A stretch of 64,000 bases of DNA from Vibrio tubiashii (GCF_028551255.1 NZ_CP117030.1:682001-746000), one strand, 5' to 3'. Positions 1 to 8,540 are shown, counted from the stretch's first letter. Numbers and translations are program-made. The notes: a model not told the origin generated them from the sequence alone.

Positions 1-1
1 G

Positions 2-892
2 TATGGCGTTCATGTTTTCTTTGGCATCAGTGGTTTTGTTATTGCCTGGAGCTTGGTCAGGATAAACGACGCAACAGACTTTTGTATTGCAAGAGCAGCA
101 AGGCTTTATCCGCCTTATGCTGTCGCTGTTCTAGTTACTTTTTCGGCTGTGAGCCTATTCGGGCTACCAGGTCGTGAAGTATCTATTTTAGATGCGCTAC
201 TCAACTTAACTTTGTTTCATCAATACTGGTCGATACCCTCTGTAGATGGGGTATATTGGACCTTGCTCATTGAAGCTCAGTTTTATTTTTGGGTTACAAT
301 GATTTTGCTTGTCAATAAAAATTTGAACCTATTTCGTTGTTTTAGCTTGATCTTTATTCTCGGTGCAGCACTAAATTTGGCTCTGCCAGAGTTCATTGTT
401 TCTAAGATAATTAGCAAGTTATTTTTTATTTCTTATCTAGCCTATTTCTTAGTTGGCATGTTCTTTTTTGATATCTATAAGTCTAAAAAGCTTAATACGG
501 CTAACCTCACTCTTTTAGTGGCCTGTGCGGGGTTGCAAGCTCTATTACATGAAATAGCTGTGTTTATGTTCGTTTCTTTTGTCTTTCTACTCCTAGTTTT
601 TGATAAGTTGAAAGTAGTCAATCAAGGTATCTTTCTCTGGTTAGGCAGTATTTCATACTCTCTTTACCTTACCCATCAAAACCTTGGCTATATCATTATT
701 AATAAGCTAATAGTTGTTGGTTTAAACTACTACCTTACAGTAGCCTTCGCTATTTTTTTGACGCTAATAGTAGCCCACGTTTTGTATAAGTGTATTGAAG
801 GGCCTGGGAGAACACTGATGAAGTCCGCATTGGAGCAAGCGCAAGCTAACCTAAGGCTTAAGTCCGGCAGAGAAGCCTCATGCCAAAAGTGA
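2..892 (+). CDS. Acyltransferase family 3 membrane protein (5' end off window)
   Basis: This is an integral membrane O-acyltransferase of the OafA/acyltransferase-3 type, expected to acetylate or succinylate a polysaccharide or its lipid-linked precursor at the inner membrane. The reading frame is open to base 2 and begins with the family motif YGVHVFFGISGFVI, so the start codon lies left of the window; the TTG at 53 is internal. Roughly eight further hydrophobic segments follow, and a late SYSLYLTHQ motif is typical of the family's last conserved block. It is the first visible gene of a + strand polysaccharide operon and overlaps the flippase gene by 13 bases. The family is clear; the acceptor sugar cannot be told. 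Confidence 0.88.
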   Translation, partial: YGVHVFFGISGFVIAWSLVRINDATDFCIARAARLYPPYAVAVLVTFSAVSLFGLPGREVSILDALLNLTLFHQYWSIPSVDGVYWTLLIEAQFYFWVTMILLVNKNLNLFRCFSLIFILGAALNLALPEFIVSKIISKLFFISYLAYFLVGMFFFDIYKSKKLNTANLTLLVACAGLQALLHEIAVFMFVSFVFLLLVFDKLKVVNQGIFLWLGSISYSLYLTHQNLGYIIINKLIVVGLNYYLTVAFAIFLTLIVAHVLYKCIEGPGRTLMKSALEQAQANLRLKSGREASCQK

Positions 893-2115
893 ATTCTATG
901 TATGTTAAACTAGCCAAGTTATTTGGCGGTGTAGCAATTGCTCAAGCTATTGTGTTTTTAGCAACTCCTTTTCTAGCTAAATTATATGGGCCGGAAAGTT
1001 TTGGCCTTTTCGGCACCTTTTTTACCATCTCGTCTCTACTTGCAATTATTTTTTCACTTCGAGTAGACTTAGTTATTTCGAAATCTCAAGATAGTTGCGA
1101 TGTGGAGCAAGCCCTGTCAATATTCCTTCTTGGCTTAGTATTTTTCCTACCAGCTTGCTTATTGATAGCACAATTTTATAGCTACTTTATTTCTCCAATT
1201 TCACTATCTCTTGTATTATATTGTGTTGTTGGCGGAATAGTTCTTGCATTCTTTAACTTGTCATATGCGTTTCTGGTTTATCAAGAATGTTACACTGCTA
1301 TCGCAAAACAAAAAGTTACGCGAGCGCTTATTACTGTTGCTATACAGTTTACTCTTGTGGCTTACCTTCAGGAAGGTTTGATTGTCGGTACCTTGGTGAG
1401 TTACCTCGTTACATCCTTGATTTTTTGGAATGTTAAGCCTTATTTATGTAAGCTTGAATTTACGGTTCAACAAATAAGTTTAGCGTATAAAAATCACAAA
1501 GAAATTATAAAGTTCAACACCTTGAGTGATGTTGCTAATTTTGTTTCCCAGCAACTGCCGATGTTTATAGCAATGACCTTAGGCAGTAGCGTCGTTGCGC
1601 CATATTTTTTGGCTGAAAGGCTAGTCAGAACTCCTATTTACCTTATTGCTCAGTCTGTGCGCCCCATGATCATGAGGCAGTTGGTAGCCGCGAGCAATAT
1701 TTCTCAATCTTACTTTAGAATTGTCGCAAAGCTCGTTTTATTAGCTATATTGTTAACTGTCATTGCTTATGTCGCCATCTACCTTCTATTTAAATATTTT
1801 AACTTCCCAGGGTGGCAATACTTAGATTTGTACTTATACCTAATTACTGCTTGGGCAATGGCTTCACTAGTTAATACAGCCACAACTCCTTTTTTAACAA
1901 TTATAAAGGAATCTTCTGTCTTATTTAAGCTAGAAGTTTCAGCCTTAACCATTAAGGCCGGGGGCGTCTTCTTGTTCTATTTTTATGATTTTACCTTCGT
2001 TCAATTCATTTTTTTATTTAGTGGCTTCAGTGTTTTTTGGTACTGTGTAATTTTTGTTGTTTGCTTTTCTAAGGGAAGAGCTATACCGAATATTAAAGTA
2101 GAAGAGGCAGTATGA
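880..2115 (+). CDS. Wzx-type polysaccharide flippase
   Basis: This is a 411-residue polytopic protein of the polysaccharide-transport (PST/MATE-like) superfamily, expected to flip undecaprenyl-linked repeat units across the inner membrane. Hydrophobic helices run along almost the whole length. The N-terminus matches the family pattern: an amphipathic stretch, then LFGGVAIAQ and the ESFGLFGTFFTISSLL block. An ATG at 880 overlaps the acyltransferase stop; a second ATG at 898 is a possible alternative. The end overlaps the next gene through an ATGA junction, so translation is probably coupled. Position between an acyltransferase and a Wzy-like gene supports a Wzx/Wzy-dependent pathway. Confidence 0.87.
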   Translation: MPKVNSMYVKLAKLFGGVAIAQAIVFLATPFLAKLYGPESFGLFGTFFTISSLLAIIFSLRVDLVISKSQDSCDVEQALSIFLLGLVFFLPACLLIAQFYSYFISPISLSLVLYCVVGGIVLAFFNLSYAFLVYQECYTAIAKQKVTRALITVAIQFTLVAYLQEGLIVGTLVSYLVTSLIFWNVKPYLCKLEFTVQQISLAYKNHKEIIKFNTLSDVANFVSQQLPMFIAMTLGSSVVAPYFLAERLVRTPIYLIAQSVRPMIMRQLVAASNISQSYFRIVAKLVLLAILLTVIAYVAIYLLFKYFNFPGWQYLDLYLYLITAWAMASLVNTATTPFLTIIKESSVLFKLEVSALTIKAGGVFLFYFYDFTFVQFIFLFSGFSVFWYCVIFVVCFSKGRAIPNIKVEEAV

Positions 2116-3332
2116 TGGAGGTTAAGAAAAGTTGGCTCATATATACATTTTTTATATTTAGCTCCCTATTTCTTTCTCGCAGTTTTACATTCATGTTTGA
2201 GAGAGAGGAAGGTATAGGGTCTAGTTCATCTTTTCAGCTTATTGCTTTGCTGGTATACATACTTTCAAGTTATATCTTAATTAATAATGCTCGTATCCAA
2301 CAGTTTATTTATGAGTCTCGTTATATACTTGGCTTGATTACCCTTATGTTCCTATCGGTACTTTGGTCCGATTTGCCGAATAAGACACTTTCTCGAAGTA
2401 TTGCTATGTTAGGAACTTTGATCTTTTCTTACGCAATTTATAAAACCCTTTCAGTAAAGCAATTCGTAAATTTACTTCTTGTCGTATTCGGTGTCGGAGC
2501 ATTTATATCTCTCTTTTTAGCTTTATTTGTTCCAGCTTTAGGTATTCACGCAGGCGAAACCTCAATTGACCATATTGGCCTATGGAAGGGTGTTTATGGT
2601 TTTAAAAATCACTTGGGACGCTTTATGGTGATTTTAATTTTTTGTGTTTTGTCTTTGTTTTTAATTAATAAGCGATTGACTCTAGTTCAGGTAATTATCT
2701 TTCTAGCCGCTTTTGTTTGTACTGTAAAAGCAGGTTCGTCTACAGCGTTTATGCTATTAGTGCTATGCCCGTTTATTTTGTTTTTTAGCCTTTTTGTTAA
2801 AAATAGAAGTGTTAAAAGTGGACTGAAGGTTGTTGCTATTTTACTCTTCTTTATGGGCCTGGTCTTCGCCATTTTTGTATTACCTTGGATTGTAACTGAA
2901 GTTTTTCAAAAAGATATGACTGGTTCTGGTAGAACGTTAGTTTGGGAAGCTTTATTAAATGCATCTCAAAGACCCTGGATTGGTCATGGTTTTGGTGGGG
3001 TTTTCTGGGGTGAGTATAATAGTGCTTATTATCTTTTGGATGAGGACTATTACAATTTAGGGCACGCTCATAATGGCATTGTCGATATTTGGCTAGAGCT
3101 CGGCTATATCGGTACTTCCTTTTACTTGTTTCTTAATTTTAAAGTTATCTATCAAGGCTTCAAAAGAACGGTGCTTGAAGGGGACGAATTTTCCTCTCTC
3201 TTCTTTATTACTACTTTATTTATTGTGCTCTATACCTTAAGTGGCGGCGGCTTTGTAAAACAAAATAATATGATGTGGGTGTTGTTTTGTGTTAGCTGGT
3301 TTTACTTACATAGCGAAAGGAATCAAACGTGA
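2112..3332 (+). CDS. Wzy/WaaL-family polysaccharide polymerase or ligase
   Basis: This 406-residue membrane protein belongs to the O-antigen polymerase/ligase (Wzy_C) superfamily. About ten hydrophobic segments are visible. The large periplasmic loop carries the expected signature: GVYGFKNHLGRF near residue 160, SGRTLVWEALL near 275, then GHGFGGVFW and the HAHNGIVDIWLELG motif near 315-330. As neighbour of the flippase it most likely polymerises repeat units, but sequence alone does not separate polymerase from ligase. A second protein of the same superfamily is at 16665-18092. The start ATG overlaps the flippase stop, and its stop overlaps the GTG of the next gene. Confidence 0.85.
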   Translation: MMEVKKSWLIYTFFIFSSLFLSRSFTFMFEREEGIGSSSSFQLIALLVYILSSYILINNARIQQFIYESRYILGLITLMFLSVLWSDLPNKTLSRSIAMLGTLIFSYAIYKTLSVKQFVNLLLVVFGVGAFISLFLALFVPALGIHAGETSIDHIGLWKGVYGFKNHLGRFMVILIFCVLSLFLINKRLTLVQVIIFLAAFVCTVKAGSSTAFMLLVLCPFILFFSLFVKNRSVKSGLKVVAILLFFMGLVFAIFVLPWIVTEVFQKDMTGSGRTLVWEALLNASQRPWIGHGFGGVFWGEYNSAYYLLDEDYYNLGHAHNGIVDIWLELGYIGTSFYLFLNFKVIYQGFKRTVLEGDEFSSLFFITTLFIVLYTLSGGGFVKQNNMMWVLFCVSWFYLHSERNQT

Positions 3333-4444
3333 AAATAGCTTTTTTGCTTAATAGTTTGGCGATTGGCGGAAGTGAAAAAAAAGTTGTCAATTTGGCTAAT
3401 CGGATATCCGAAAAAGGTTGGGATGTCAGTATAATGTATGTTTCTGGTTCGAATGAATTGGAAGCGAATCTTGATGACTCGATTACAGTAATAAAACTAC
3501 GTGAGGTTAATGATAGCTTCTACTCAGGCATTAACTCGGCTTGTGATTTCCTAATAGATAAAGGTATTGAAACAGTATTTACCGTTAATATGTACCCTTT
3601 GTTATACGCTATCAAAGCCAAGGTAAAACGAGGTAAGAATCTGCGTTTTGTTTCTCTTACAAATACGACGCAGTTTGAAACAGTGAAAAAAGAGTTACAG
3701 ATGTTGGTTTATCGCAGCGCTCTCTTTTTTGCTGATCACATTGCCTTTGGTGCGGAAGCGCAAAAGCTGCTTTGGCAGAAAAAGTATAAGCTTGGCAAAA
3801 TGCCAGCGAGCATTTTGTACAACGGCGTTGATACCGAAAAATTTTGCCGCAACTTTTCGCTCGAACAACATGCTTCTTTGTTACAGGAGGAGCTGCAATT
3901 AGCAAAATTCGATTTCGTTTTTTGTACAGTAGCCCAGCTACGAATAGAAAAGCGGCATCAAGATATCATCGAAGCTTGTGCGAAATTGAAATCTCACGAT
4001 ATTAATGTAGCGTGTATGTTTGTAGGAGCAGGAACCCCTAGCTACCAACAAACCCTTCGCGCTTTGGCAGAGCAGCATGACGTAACCGAAAACATTATAT
4101 TTATTGGCCAAGTTGATGATTGTCGTCCCTATTTGGTAGCGAGCGATGCTTTTCTGCTAGCCTCGGAAAGTGAAACCTTTTCCAATGCAGCGCTAGAGGC
4201 TATGGCATTGTCACTGCCAGTATTGATGTCTGATGTTGGAGGCGCGCCTGAAATGGTAGAGCAGGGAAGTAATGGTTATCTATTTGAAGCTTTAAACCCC
4301 GGTGCTATGGCGCAACAAATGCGACAATTAATATCTGAAACTGAAAAACAAGGTTTAGGGCAAAATGCGCGCAAAAGGGTCGAAAGAGATTTCTCAGACC
4401 AAGCTATGGTAAAAAACTATATGGATGTTGCTCAACATGTCTAA
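3329..4444 (+). CDS. GT4-family glycosyltransferase
   Basis: This is a cytoplasmic GT-B glycosyltransferase of family GT4, expected to add a sugar to the growing lipid-linked repeat unit. The N-terminal Rossmann half begins with FLLNSLAIGGSEKKV, the usual glycine-rich acceptor loop. The C-terminal half carries the nucleotide-sugar binding E-x7-E element in ASESETFSNAALEAMA around residues 283-300, followed by SDVGGAPEMV. Length (371 residues) is normal. It starts at GTG 3329, overlapping the preceding stop as GTGA, and overlaps the next gene slightly. Donor and linkage cannot be inferred. Confidence 0.9.
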   Translation: MKIAFLLNSLAIGGSEKKVVNLANRISEKGWDVSIMYVSGSNELEANLDDSITVIKLREVNDSFYSGINSACDFLIDKGIETVFTVNMYPLLYAIKAKVKRGKNLRFVSLTNTTQFETVKKELQMLVYRSALFFADHIAFGAEAQKLLWQKKYKLGKMPASILYNGVDTEKFCRNFSLEQHASLLQEELQLAKFDFVFCTVAQLRIEKRHQDIIEACAKLKSHDINVACMFVGAGTPSYQQTLRALAEQHDVTENIIFIGQVDDCRPYLVASDAFLLASESETFSNAALEAMALSLPVLMSDVGGAPEMVEQGSNGYLFEALNPGAMAQQMRQLISETEKQGLGQNARKRVERDFSDQAMVKNYMDVAQHV

Positions 4445-5492
4445 TAAATACATTGTCATGATCGGCAGCGAACTGACGAGCCCTGGTGGCATTTCAGCCG
4501 TTGCTACTACCTATAAAAAAAGTGGCCTCTTTGAACAAGCGAAGGTGAAGTACCTTGCCTCATACGATAAGCCAAATAAACTTTCTATGTTAGTGAAGTT
4601 TTTCATTTGTTATATGCAACTTTTTAGAATGCTGATGCTGAAAAAAGTTGTCTGTGTTCACGTACATTCTGCTTCTAGAGGTAGTTTTTGGCGGAAAACA
4701 GTTTTATTGCAATTAGCTAGATTTTTTGGTGTCAAAACCATTTTCCACTTACATAGTGGCGAATTCAAAAACTACTATGAGTCATGTTCGCCAAAAATTA
4801 AGAAATATATTTCAGATTTTCTTTCCCAAGTTGATATTGTGATCGCTTTGACTGAATCTTGGAAGCAAGTTGTTCTCGAGATATCACCGCGGGCAAGAGT
4901 TGAAGTGGTATACAATCCTGTGGAGGAAATCGCTGGTGACTATCAAAAACTTAACAATCAAATATTATTTTTAGGCCGCCTACGAGACACAAAAGGTTTA
5001 TTTGAGTTAATCGATGCCTGTGCCAAGTTGAAGCAACAGGGAACTGAGTTTGAACTTGTGCTTGCAGGAGATGGTGATATTGAAGACATTCGTCAACTCT
5101 GCGCTGCTAAAGGGTTAGCAGATGTTGTCAAGTTACCTGGTTGGGTTGATGGTAAAGCGAAGGAAAGACTGTTGCTAGAATCTGATATTTTTGTCTTACC
5201 GTCATATTTTGAAGGCTTGCCAATAGGTGTATTAGAAGCTATGGCGAATAAGGTTGCAGTGATTGCAACGGATGTCGGCGGTATCCCTGACGTTTTAACA
5301 TCGGGCCAAGAGGGTTTACTGGTAAAAGCTAAAGATACAAATAAGTTAGCTGAGGCTATAAAAGAGCTGCTACAGAACTCAGAGCTGAAAAATAGATACA
5401 TTAATAATGCTTACCATAGGGCCAGCCAGCAATTTACCAGTCAATCAGTTAATGCTGCCTTAATAAGCTTGTATGCACAGGAACAATCATGA
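4437..5492 (+). CDS. GT4-family glycosyltransferase
   Basis: This is a second GT4-type GT-B glycosyltransferase of the repeat-unit assembly pathway. The N-terminal part has GSELTSPGGISAV, a typical acceptor-side loop, and HLHSGEF near residue 105. The C-terminal donor site contains LGRLRDTKGLFELI and SYFEGLPIGVLEAMA with the two spaced glutamates, then TDVGGIPDVL. The start is placed at ATG 4437, inside the last codons of the upstream gene; an in-frame ATG at 4425 is possible but overlaps more. It ends in an ATGA junction with the following gene. Confidence 0.9.
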   Translation: MSNKYIVMIGSELTSPGGISAVATTYKKSGLFEQAKVKYLASYDKPNKLSMLVKFFICYMQLFRMLMLKKVVCVHVHSASRGSFWRKTVLLQLARFFGVKTIFHLHSGEFKNYYESCSPKIKKYISDFLSQVDIVIALTESWKQVVLEISPRARVEVVYNPVEEIAGDYQKLNNQILFLGRLRDTKGLFELIDACAKLKQQGTEFELVLAGDGDIEDIRQLCAAKGLADVVKLPGWVDGKAKERLLLESDIFVLPSYFEGLPIGVLEAMANKVAVIATDVGGIPDVLTSGQEGLLVKAKDTNKLAEAIKELLQNSELKNRYINNAYHRASQQFTSQSVNAALISLYAQEQS

Positions 5493-5944
5493 TGAAGACA
5501 AAAAAAATTCTTGCTGTAGCTTCTGGTGGGGGACACTGGGTGCAGCTTAGAAGGTTACAAAAAGCTTTCTCTGGCCATAACCAAGTGTATGTAACTGTGA
5601 AACCTGATTATCAAGCTGACACTCCTGAGGGCGCTAAATTTTATACTGTGCGAGATGCGACACGCTGGGACAAGATCGGGTTGATTCAATTGTTGTTGCA
5701 ACTCATTGTTATTGTCTTCAAAGAGCGTCCTGATATCGTTATATCAACGGGAGCCGCTCCAGGCTATTTTGCGCTAAGGCTTGGCCGCTTATTAGGAGCA
5801 AAGACTATTTGGATTGACAGTATTGCCAACGTCGAGAAAATTTCTTTGTCTGGAGAAAAGGTTTCGAAACATGTTGATCACTGCTTAACTCAGTGGCAAC
5901 ACTTAGATGGTCGAGGTTTTAAGTTTAAAGGTAATTGTTTATGA
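5489..5944 (+). CDS. Alg14/PssD-type glycosyltransferase subunit
   Basis: This 151-residue protein is the membrane-anchoring, acceptor-binding half of a two-protein glycosyltransferase of the Alg13/Alg14 type (bacterial PssD/PssE, EpsE/EpsF-like). The N-terminal ASGGGHWVQLRRL motif is the Alg14 signature, and a hydrophobic stretch around residues 70-85 could attach it to the membrane. The next gene is its Alg13-type partner and the two overlap by four bases (ATGA). By analogy to that family the pair transfers a sugar from a UDP donor to a lipid-linked acceptor. Confidence 0.87.
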   Translation: MMKTKKILAVASGGGHWVQLRRLQKAFSGHNQVYVTVKPDYQADTPEGAKFYTVRDATRWDKIGLIQLLLQLIVIVFKERPDIVISTGAAPGYFALRLGRLLGAKTIWIDSIANVEKISLSGEKVSKHVDHCLTQWQHLDGRGFKFKGNCL

Positions 5945-6417
5945 TTTTTGCAACAGTGGGCTCTCAAATGCCCTTTGATCGCATGGTTAAAGTTATTGAT
6001 GAGTGGGCGCAAGTCACTCAGCGCAGTAATATTGTTGCGCAAGTAGGTAATACTAAAACTCAGTTTCAAAACCTAAGCTGCCATGATGGCTTTACGCCTA
6101 GTCAATACCAACAAAAGATTGAACAAGCTGAGGTAGTGATAGGTCATGCAGGTATGGGTACGATATTAACTTGCTTAGAGTTGGGTAAACCATTAATCAT
6201 TATGGCTCGAGAAGGCGCTAGGCAGGAAACTCGTAACGATCACCAAATAGCGACTAAAGATTGGGTTAAAGACTGGCAGCATGTGCTTGAATTCGACTCT
6301 GTTGAGACCTTAGAGCAAGCTTATCAAGCTGCACTGAAAATGGGTAACTTGCTTACTTGTAACCAGTATTCAGAAAGCGAGTTGGTCGAATTTTTGAGTG
6401 ATGTTATTAATAGTTAA
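5941..6417 (+). CDS. Alg13/PssE-type glycosyltransferase catalytic subunit
   Basis: This protein of about 158 residues corresponds to the C-terminal GT28 (MurG-like) donor-binding domain, acting with the preceding Alg14-like subunit. The opening FATVGSQMPFDRMV is the usual Alg13/PssE N-terminus. The central AEVVIGHAGMGTILTCLELG segment and the PLIIMAREG motif form the UDP-sugar site. The ATG at 5941 overlaps the previous stop as ATGA and gives the natural start; an upstream in-frame TTG at 5935 is less likely. Confidence 0.88.
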   Translation: MIFATVGSQMPFDRMVKVIDEWAQVTQRSNIVAQVGNTKTQFQNLSCHDGFTPSQYQQKIEQAEVVIGHAGMGTILTCLELGKPLIIMAREGARQETRNDHQIATKDWVKDWQHVLEFDSVETLEQAYQAALKMGNLLTCNQYSESELVEFLSDVINS

Positions 6418-6431
6418 TTTAGGATTTGGTC

Positions 6432-7010
6432 ATGGATTACCAAGAATATAAGACTCTGTTAGCTGCCGACTTATATCGCATTGAGGGAAAATCTGGCTTT
6501 AATGCAGGGTTAAAAGAATACTTTATCGGAGAGGGCTGGAAGTATATTTTCCATTTTCGTACTTGCCAGTTTTTAAAACAACGGAAGATTCTGAAGGTAT
6601 TTCTTTATCCTTTGTTCCGACTTAAATTAAGACAAGTCGGCTTTAAGTTAGGGATCTCTATCCCAGTTACTACTCAAATAGGCCCAGGCTTATACATTGG
6701 TCATTTCGGTGGGATTATTGTTAATAGTCGTGTAAAAATTGGGCGTAACGTTAATCTTTCGCAAGGAGTAACGATAGGTACAAGTAATCGAGGTAAGAGC
6801 GCTGGAACTCCTACTATTGGCGATAATGTTTATTTAGGTCCGGGCTGCAAAGTATTTGGCAAAGTCAGTATCGCCAATAACGCCGTAATTGGCGCAAATG
6901 CCACGGTAAACTTCGATGTTAAAACGTGCGCTGTTGTGGCTCCGACCGCCGGGCGAATTATTTCTTACAAAGGATCTTCGGGTATAGTAAATTATCAAGT
7001 ATCAGGTTAA
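6432..7010 (+). CDS. Serine acetyltransferase-like hexapeptide acyltransferase
   Basis: This 192-residue protein belongs to the left-handed beta-helix acyltransferases, close to the serine O-acetyltransferase/WcaB branch. The C-terminal half shows hexapeptide repeats (IGPGLYIGHFGGIIV, IGRNVNLSQGVTIG, IGDNVYLGPG, IANNAVIGANATV) with the catalytic-type histidine in YIGHFGG. In this setting it most likely acetylates a sugar of the exopolysaccharide rather than serine. The start is placed at ATG 6432, 14 bases after the preceding stop. It is the last gene of the operon before the riboswitch-controlled unit. Confidence 0.85.
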   Translation: MDYQEYKTLLAADLYRIEGKSGFNAGLKEYFIGEGWKYIFHFRTCQFLKQRKILKVFLYPLFRLKLRQVGFKLGISIPVTTQIGPGLYIGHFGGIIVNSRVKIGRNVNLSQGVTIGTSNRGKSAGTPTIGDNVYLGPGCKVFGKVSIANNAVIGANATVNFDVKTCAVVAPTAGRIISYKGSSGIVNYQVSG

Positions 7011-7202
7011 TTGAGCTTTATATTCAAACATCTCCCATACTGACTCGTATCCCATAGTTTTGCAGTAACTGATGATATTGCTTACTTGTATATTGATAGG
7101 CTCTGTTGACTTCGTTTTGATGAGGTTAAATTTAATTCTTTTCTTTTTCGAATAAGGCTAAAACTTTTTAGAATGACCTATGTTACATATTTGGTTTTTT
7201 TG

Positions 7203-7231
7203 TTGATTTTATTAAAAATAAGCCCTATAGT
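7203..7231 (+). promoter_or_regulatory. Putative sigma-70 promoter for the riboswitch and cabABC
   Basis: A TTGATT box at 7203-7208 and a TATAGT box at 7226-7231 are separated by 17 bases, matching the sigma-70 pattern at 4 of 6 and 5 of 6 positions. Transcription would begin near 7238-7240, directly in front of the aptamer, which is the arrangement expected for a riboswitch leader. Activator sites for c-di-GMP-responsive regulators may also be present but cannot be recognised by eye. Confidence 0.6.
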
Positions 7232-7240
7232 AATTTCGCC

Positions 7241-7350
7241 TTTTTAGTAACAGGCAGCACGTGAAAAAGCCAAACCTGATGTGAGTCAGGGACGGAAAAC
7301 TAACAGGTCTTAAGGTGCCAACCTATAAGACGGCTGGGTTACCACACATT
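7241..7350 (+). promoter_or_regulatory. Cyclic di-GMP-I (GEMM-I) riboswitch aptamer
   Basis: The leader of cabA carries the GEMM-I architecture. A closing helix pairs GTAAC (7247-7251) with GTTAC (7338-7342). Then comes the conserved GCCAAACC element. A hairpin follows, CCTGAT (7275-7280) with GTCAGG (7285-7290), capped by a GTGA (GNRA) tetraloop. The conserved GGGACG element starts at 7289. A second hairpin pairs GTCTTA with TAAGAC around 7308-7332, with an inner AGGT/ACCT stem and TTAAGG/CCTATAA elements resembling a tetraloop receptor. The aptamer ends in GGCTGGGTTACC. GEMM-I RNAs bind c-di-GMP and commonly control biofilm and motility genes. The next gene is a matrix-type RTX protein, which fits. 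A covariance-model score was not available. Confidence 0.86.
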
Positions 7351-7482
7351 TAAATGGTATTAAATGTGAGGGCAATAGAGATGATCCTATTTTTCAGTAG
7401 GATTCACCCCATCTATCGCAGCACTCAATTAATTTTGAGACCTCCAATGTAATTAACTTTAATTTTTAAATTGAGTTTGGAG
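7345..7482 (+). promoter_or_regulatory. Probable expression platform of the c-di-GMP riboswitch
   Basis: Between the aptamer and cabA lie a perfect 9-bp hairpin (7345-7353 with 7360-7368), a 6-bp hairpin (7384-7389 with 7398-7403) and a 5-bp hairpin (7424-7428 with 7435-7439). None is followed by a clear run of T, so a terminator is not obvious. A CTCCAA stretch at 7442-7447 is complementary to TTGGAG at 7477-7482, which is the cabA ribosome binding site. This suggests control of translation by hiding or exposing that site. The mechanism is inferred. Confidence 0.4.
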
Positions 7483-7488
7483 ATAAAA

Positions 7489-8490
7489 ATGGCGAACAAC
7501 TACGTTACAGATACTCACGTAATCGGCTCAGAAACTTCTGATTTCTTAATCGGCACCCGCGGCAGTGACTACATCAATGGTTCTGGCGGTGCTGATATAG
7601 TTTTCGGTGGTCGCGGTGATGACTTCCTTAATGGTGGCGATCAATCTGATTTTGTATCTGGTGGTCTAGGTAACGACCGCATCTTCGGTGGTGAAGGTAA
7701 TGATCTGGTAACCGGTGGCCGCGGTGATGACTATGTACTTGGTGGTGCAGGCGATGACATCGTACGTGGCGGTCGTGGTGACGACATCCTATCAGGTGGT
7801 GAAGGTAATGATTCACTTGTAGGTGGTCGCGGTGAAGACATCCTCGTTGGTGGTGAAGGTAACGACAAACTATGGGGCGGTGCTGATGATGACCAACTTT
7901 ATGGTCAAGTTGGCGACGACGTACTAAAAGGCGGCAAAGGTAACGATACTCTTGTTGGCGGCGAAGGCATGGACGCACTACTTGGCGGCGCAGGTAATGA
8001 TACACTTATCGCAACTGAAGACGACGTGCTTTTCAACGGTGGCCAAGACTTCGACACACTAACAGTGCTAGACGCAGATGGCGACATGCAAGTCTCTGTT
8101 GACCTAACAACAAACAATGCAGGTATCGAAGCATTAATAGGCGAATCAGGTGTTTCTACTACTGCGAAAATCAGCCTAGATAAAATTCTTCACAACTCAC
8201 AAGACGACGGCGACGTGAATACAGTTGATATTGACAACACTTTCATAGCGGTAGGTATTGATGAGCTAGTTATCTCAGCTTCTAACGGCTTTAAAAACGG
8301 AATGGGTGACGTCGCTGCTCAAGTAACAGACATCTCTGGTGCAGAAGAAGAAGCTTACCTTTCTCTGGCTGGAGTAAAAGCTTCTGTAGACTTAGTACAA
8401 TACAGCTTCGAGAAAAATGGCGAAGTGGTAAACGTAATCACTGACGCAGCACTTGTACCTGATGCAAGCGTTGATTTAGATATCGCATAA
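7489..8490 (+). CDS. cabA: CabA-like RTX calcium-binding matrix protein
   Basis: This 333-residue secreted protein contains 17 contiguous nonapeptides of the GGxGxDxLx type (residues 22-174), the RTX beta-roll that folds on calcium outside the cell, plus one degenerate copy before them. There is no N-terminal signal peptide, as expected for a type I secretion substrate. The acidic C-terminal 150 residues lack repeats and probably carry the secretion signal. The start is ATG 7489, preceded by TTGGAGA at 7477-7483; an upstream in-frame TTG is ignored. Transporter and adaptor genes follow directly. In Vibrio vulnificus the cabABC operon encodes a c-di-GMP-induced matrix protein needed for biofilm and rugose colonies. 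Assignment here rests on architecture and synteny. Confidence 0.85.
   Translation: MANNYVTDTHVIGSETSDFLIGTRGSDYINGSGGADIVFGGRGDDFLNGGDQSDFVSGGLGNDRIFGGEGNDLVTGGRGDDYVLGGAGDDIVRGGRGDDILSGGEGNDSLVGGRGEDILVGGEGNDKLWGGADDDQLYGQVGDDVLKGGKGNDTLVGGEGMDALLGGAGNDTLIATEDDVLFNGGQDFDTLTVLDADGDMQVSVDLTTNNAGIEALIGESGVSTTAKISLDKILHNSQDDGDVNTVDIDNTFIAVGIDELVISASNGFKNGMGDVAAQVTDISGAEEEAYLSLAGVKASVDLVQYSFEKNGEVVNVITDAALVPDASVDLDIA
7552..8010 (+). repeat. 27-bp tandem array encoding RTX nonapeptides
   Basis: Seventeen 27-base units encode the calcium-binding nonapeptides of cabA. Units are similar but not identical at DNA level (for example ggtggtgaaggtaatgat variants), so recombination between units could change copy number. 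The array creates spurious open frames on the opposite strand. Confidence 0.9.
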
Positions 8491-8508
8491 TTGAGATTCT
8501 GACTGAGC

Positions 8509-8540
8509 AAATAGAGTGCTTACTGGCACTCTATTTTTTT
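8509..8540 (+). terminator. Intrinsic terminator/attenuator between cabA and cabB
   Basis: An 11-bp perfect stem (8509-8519 with 8526-8536) with a six-base TTACTG loop is followed by a T run reaching 8540. It is a strong-looking intrinsic terminator only 10 bases before the cabB start, so cabB and cabC would be expressed by readthrough at a lower level than cabA. Confidence 0.85.

Noticed and set aside
7552..8010. Regular 27-base repeats that could look like a CRISPR or satellite array
   Set aside because: They are in frame, have no unique spacers and encode RTX nonapeptides.
7628..8117. Open frames of 125 and 70 codons on the - strand inside cabA
   Set aside because: They mirror the coding repeats and have no ribosome binding site or recognisable product.
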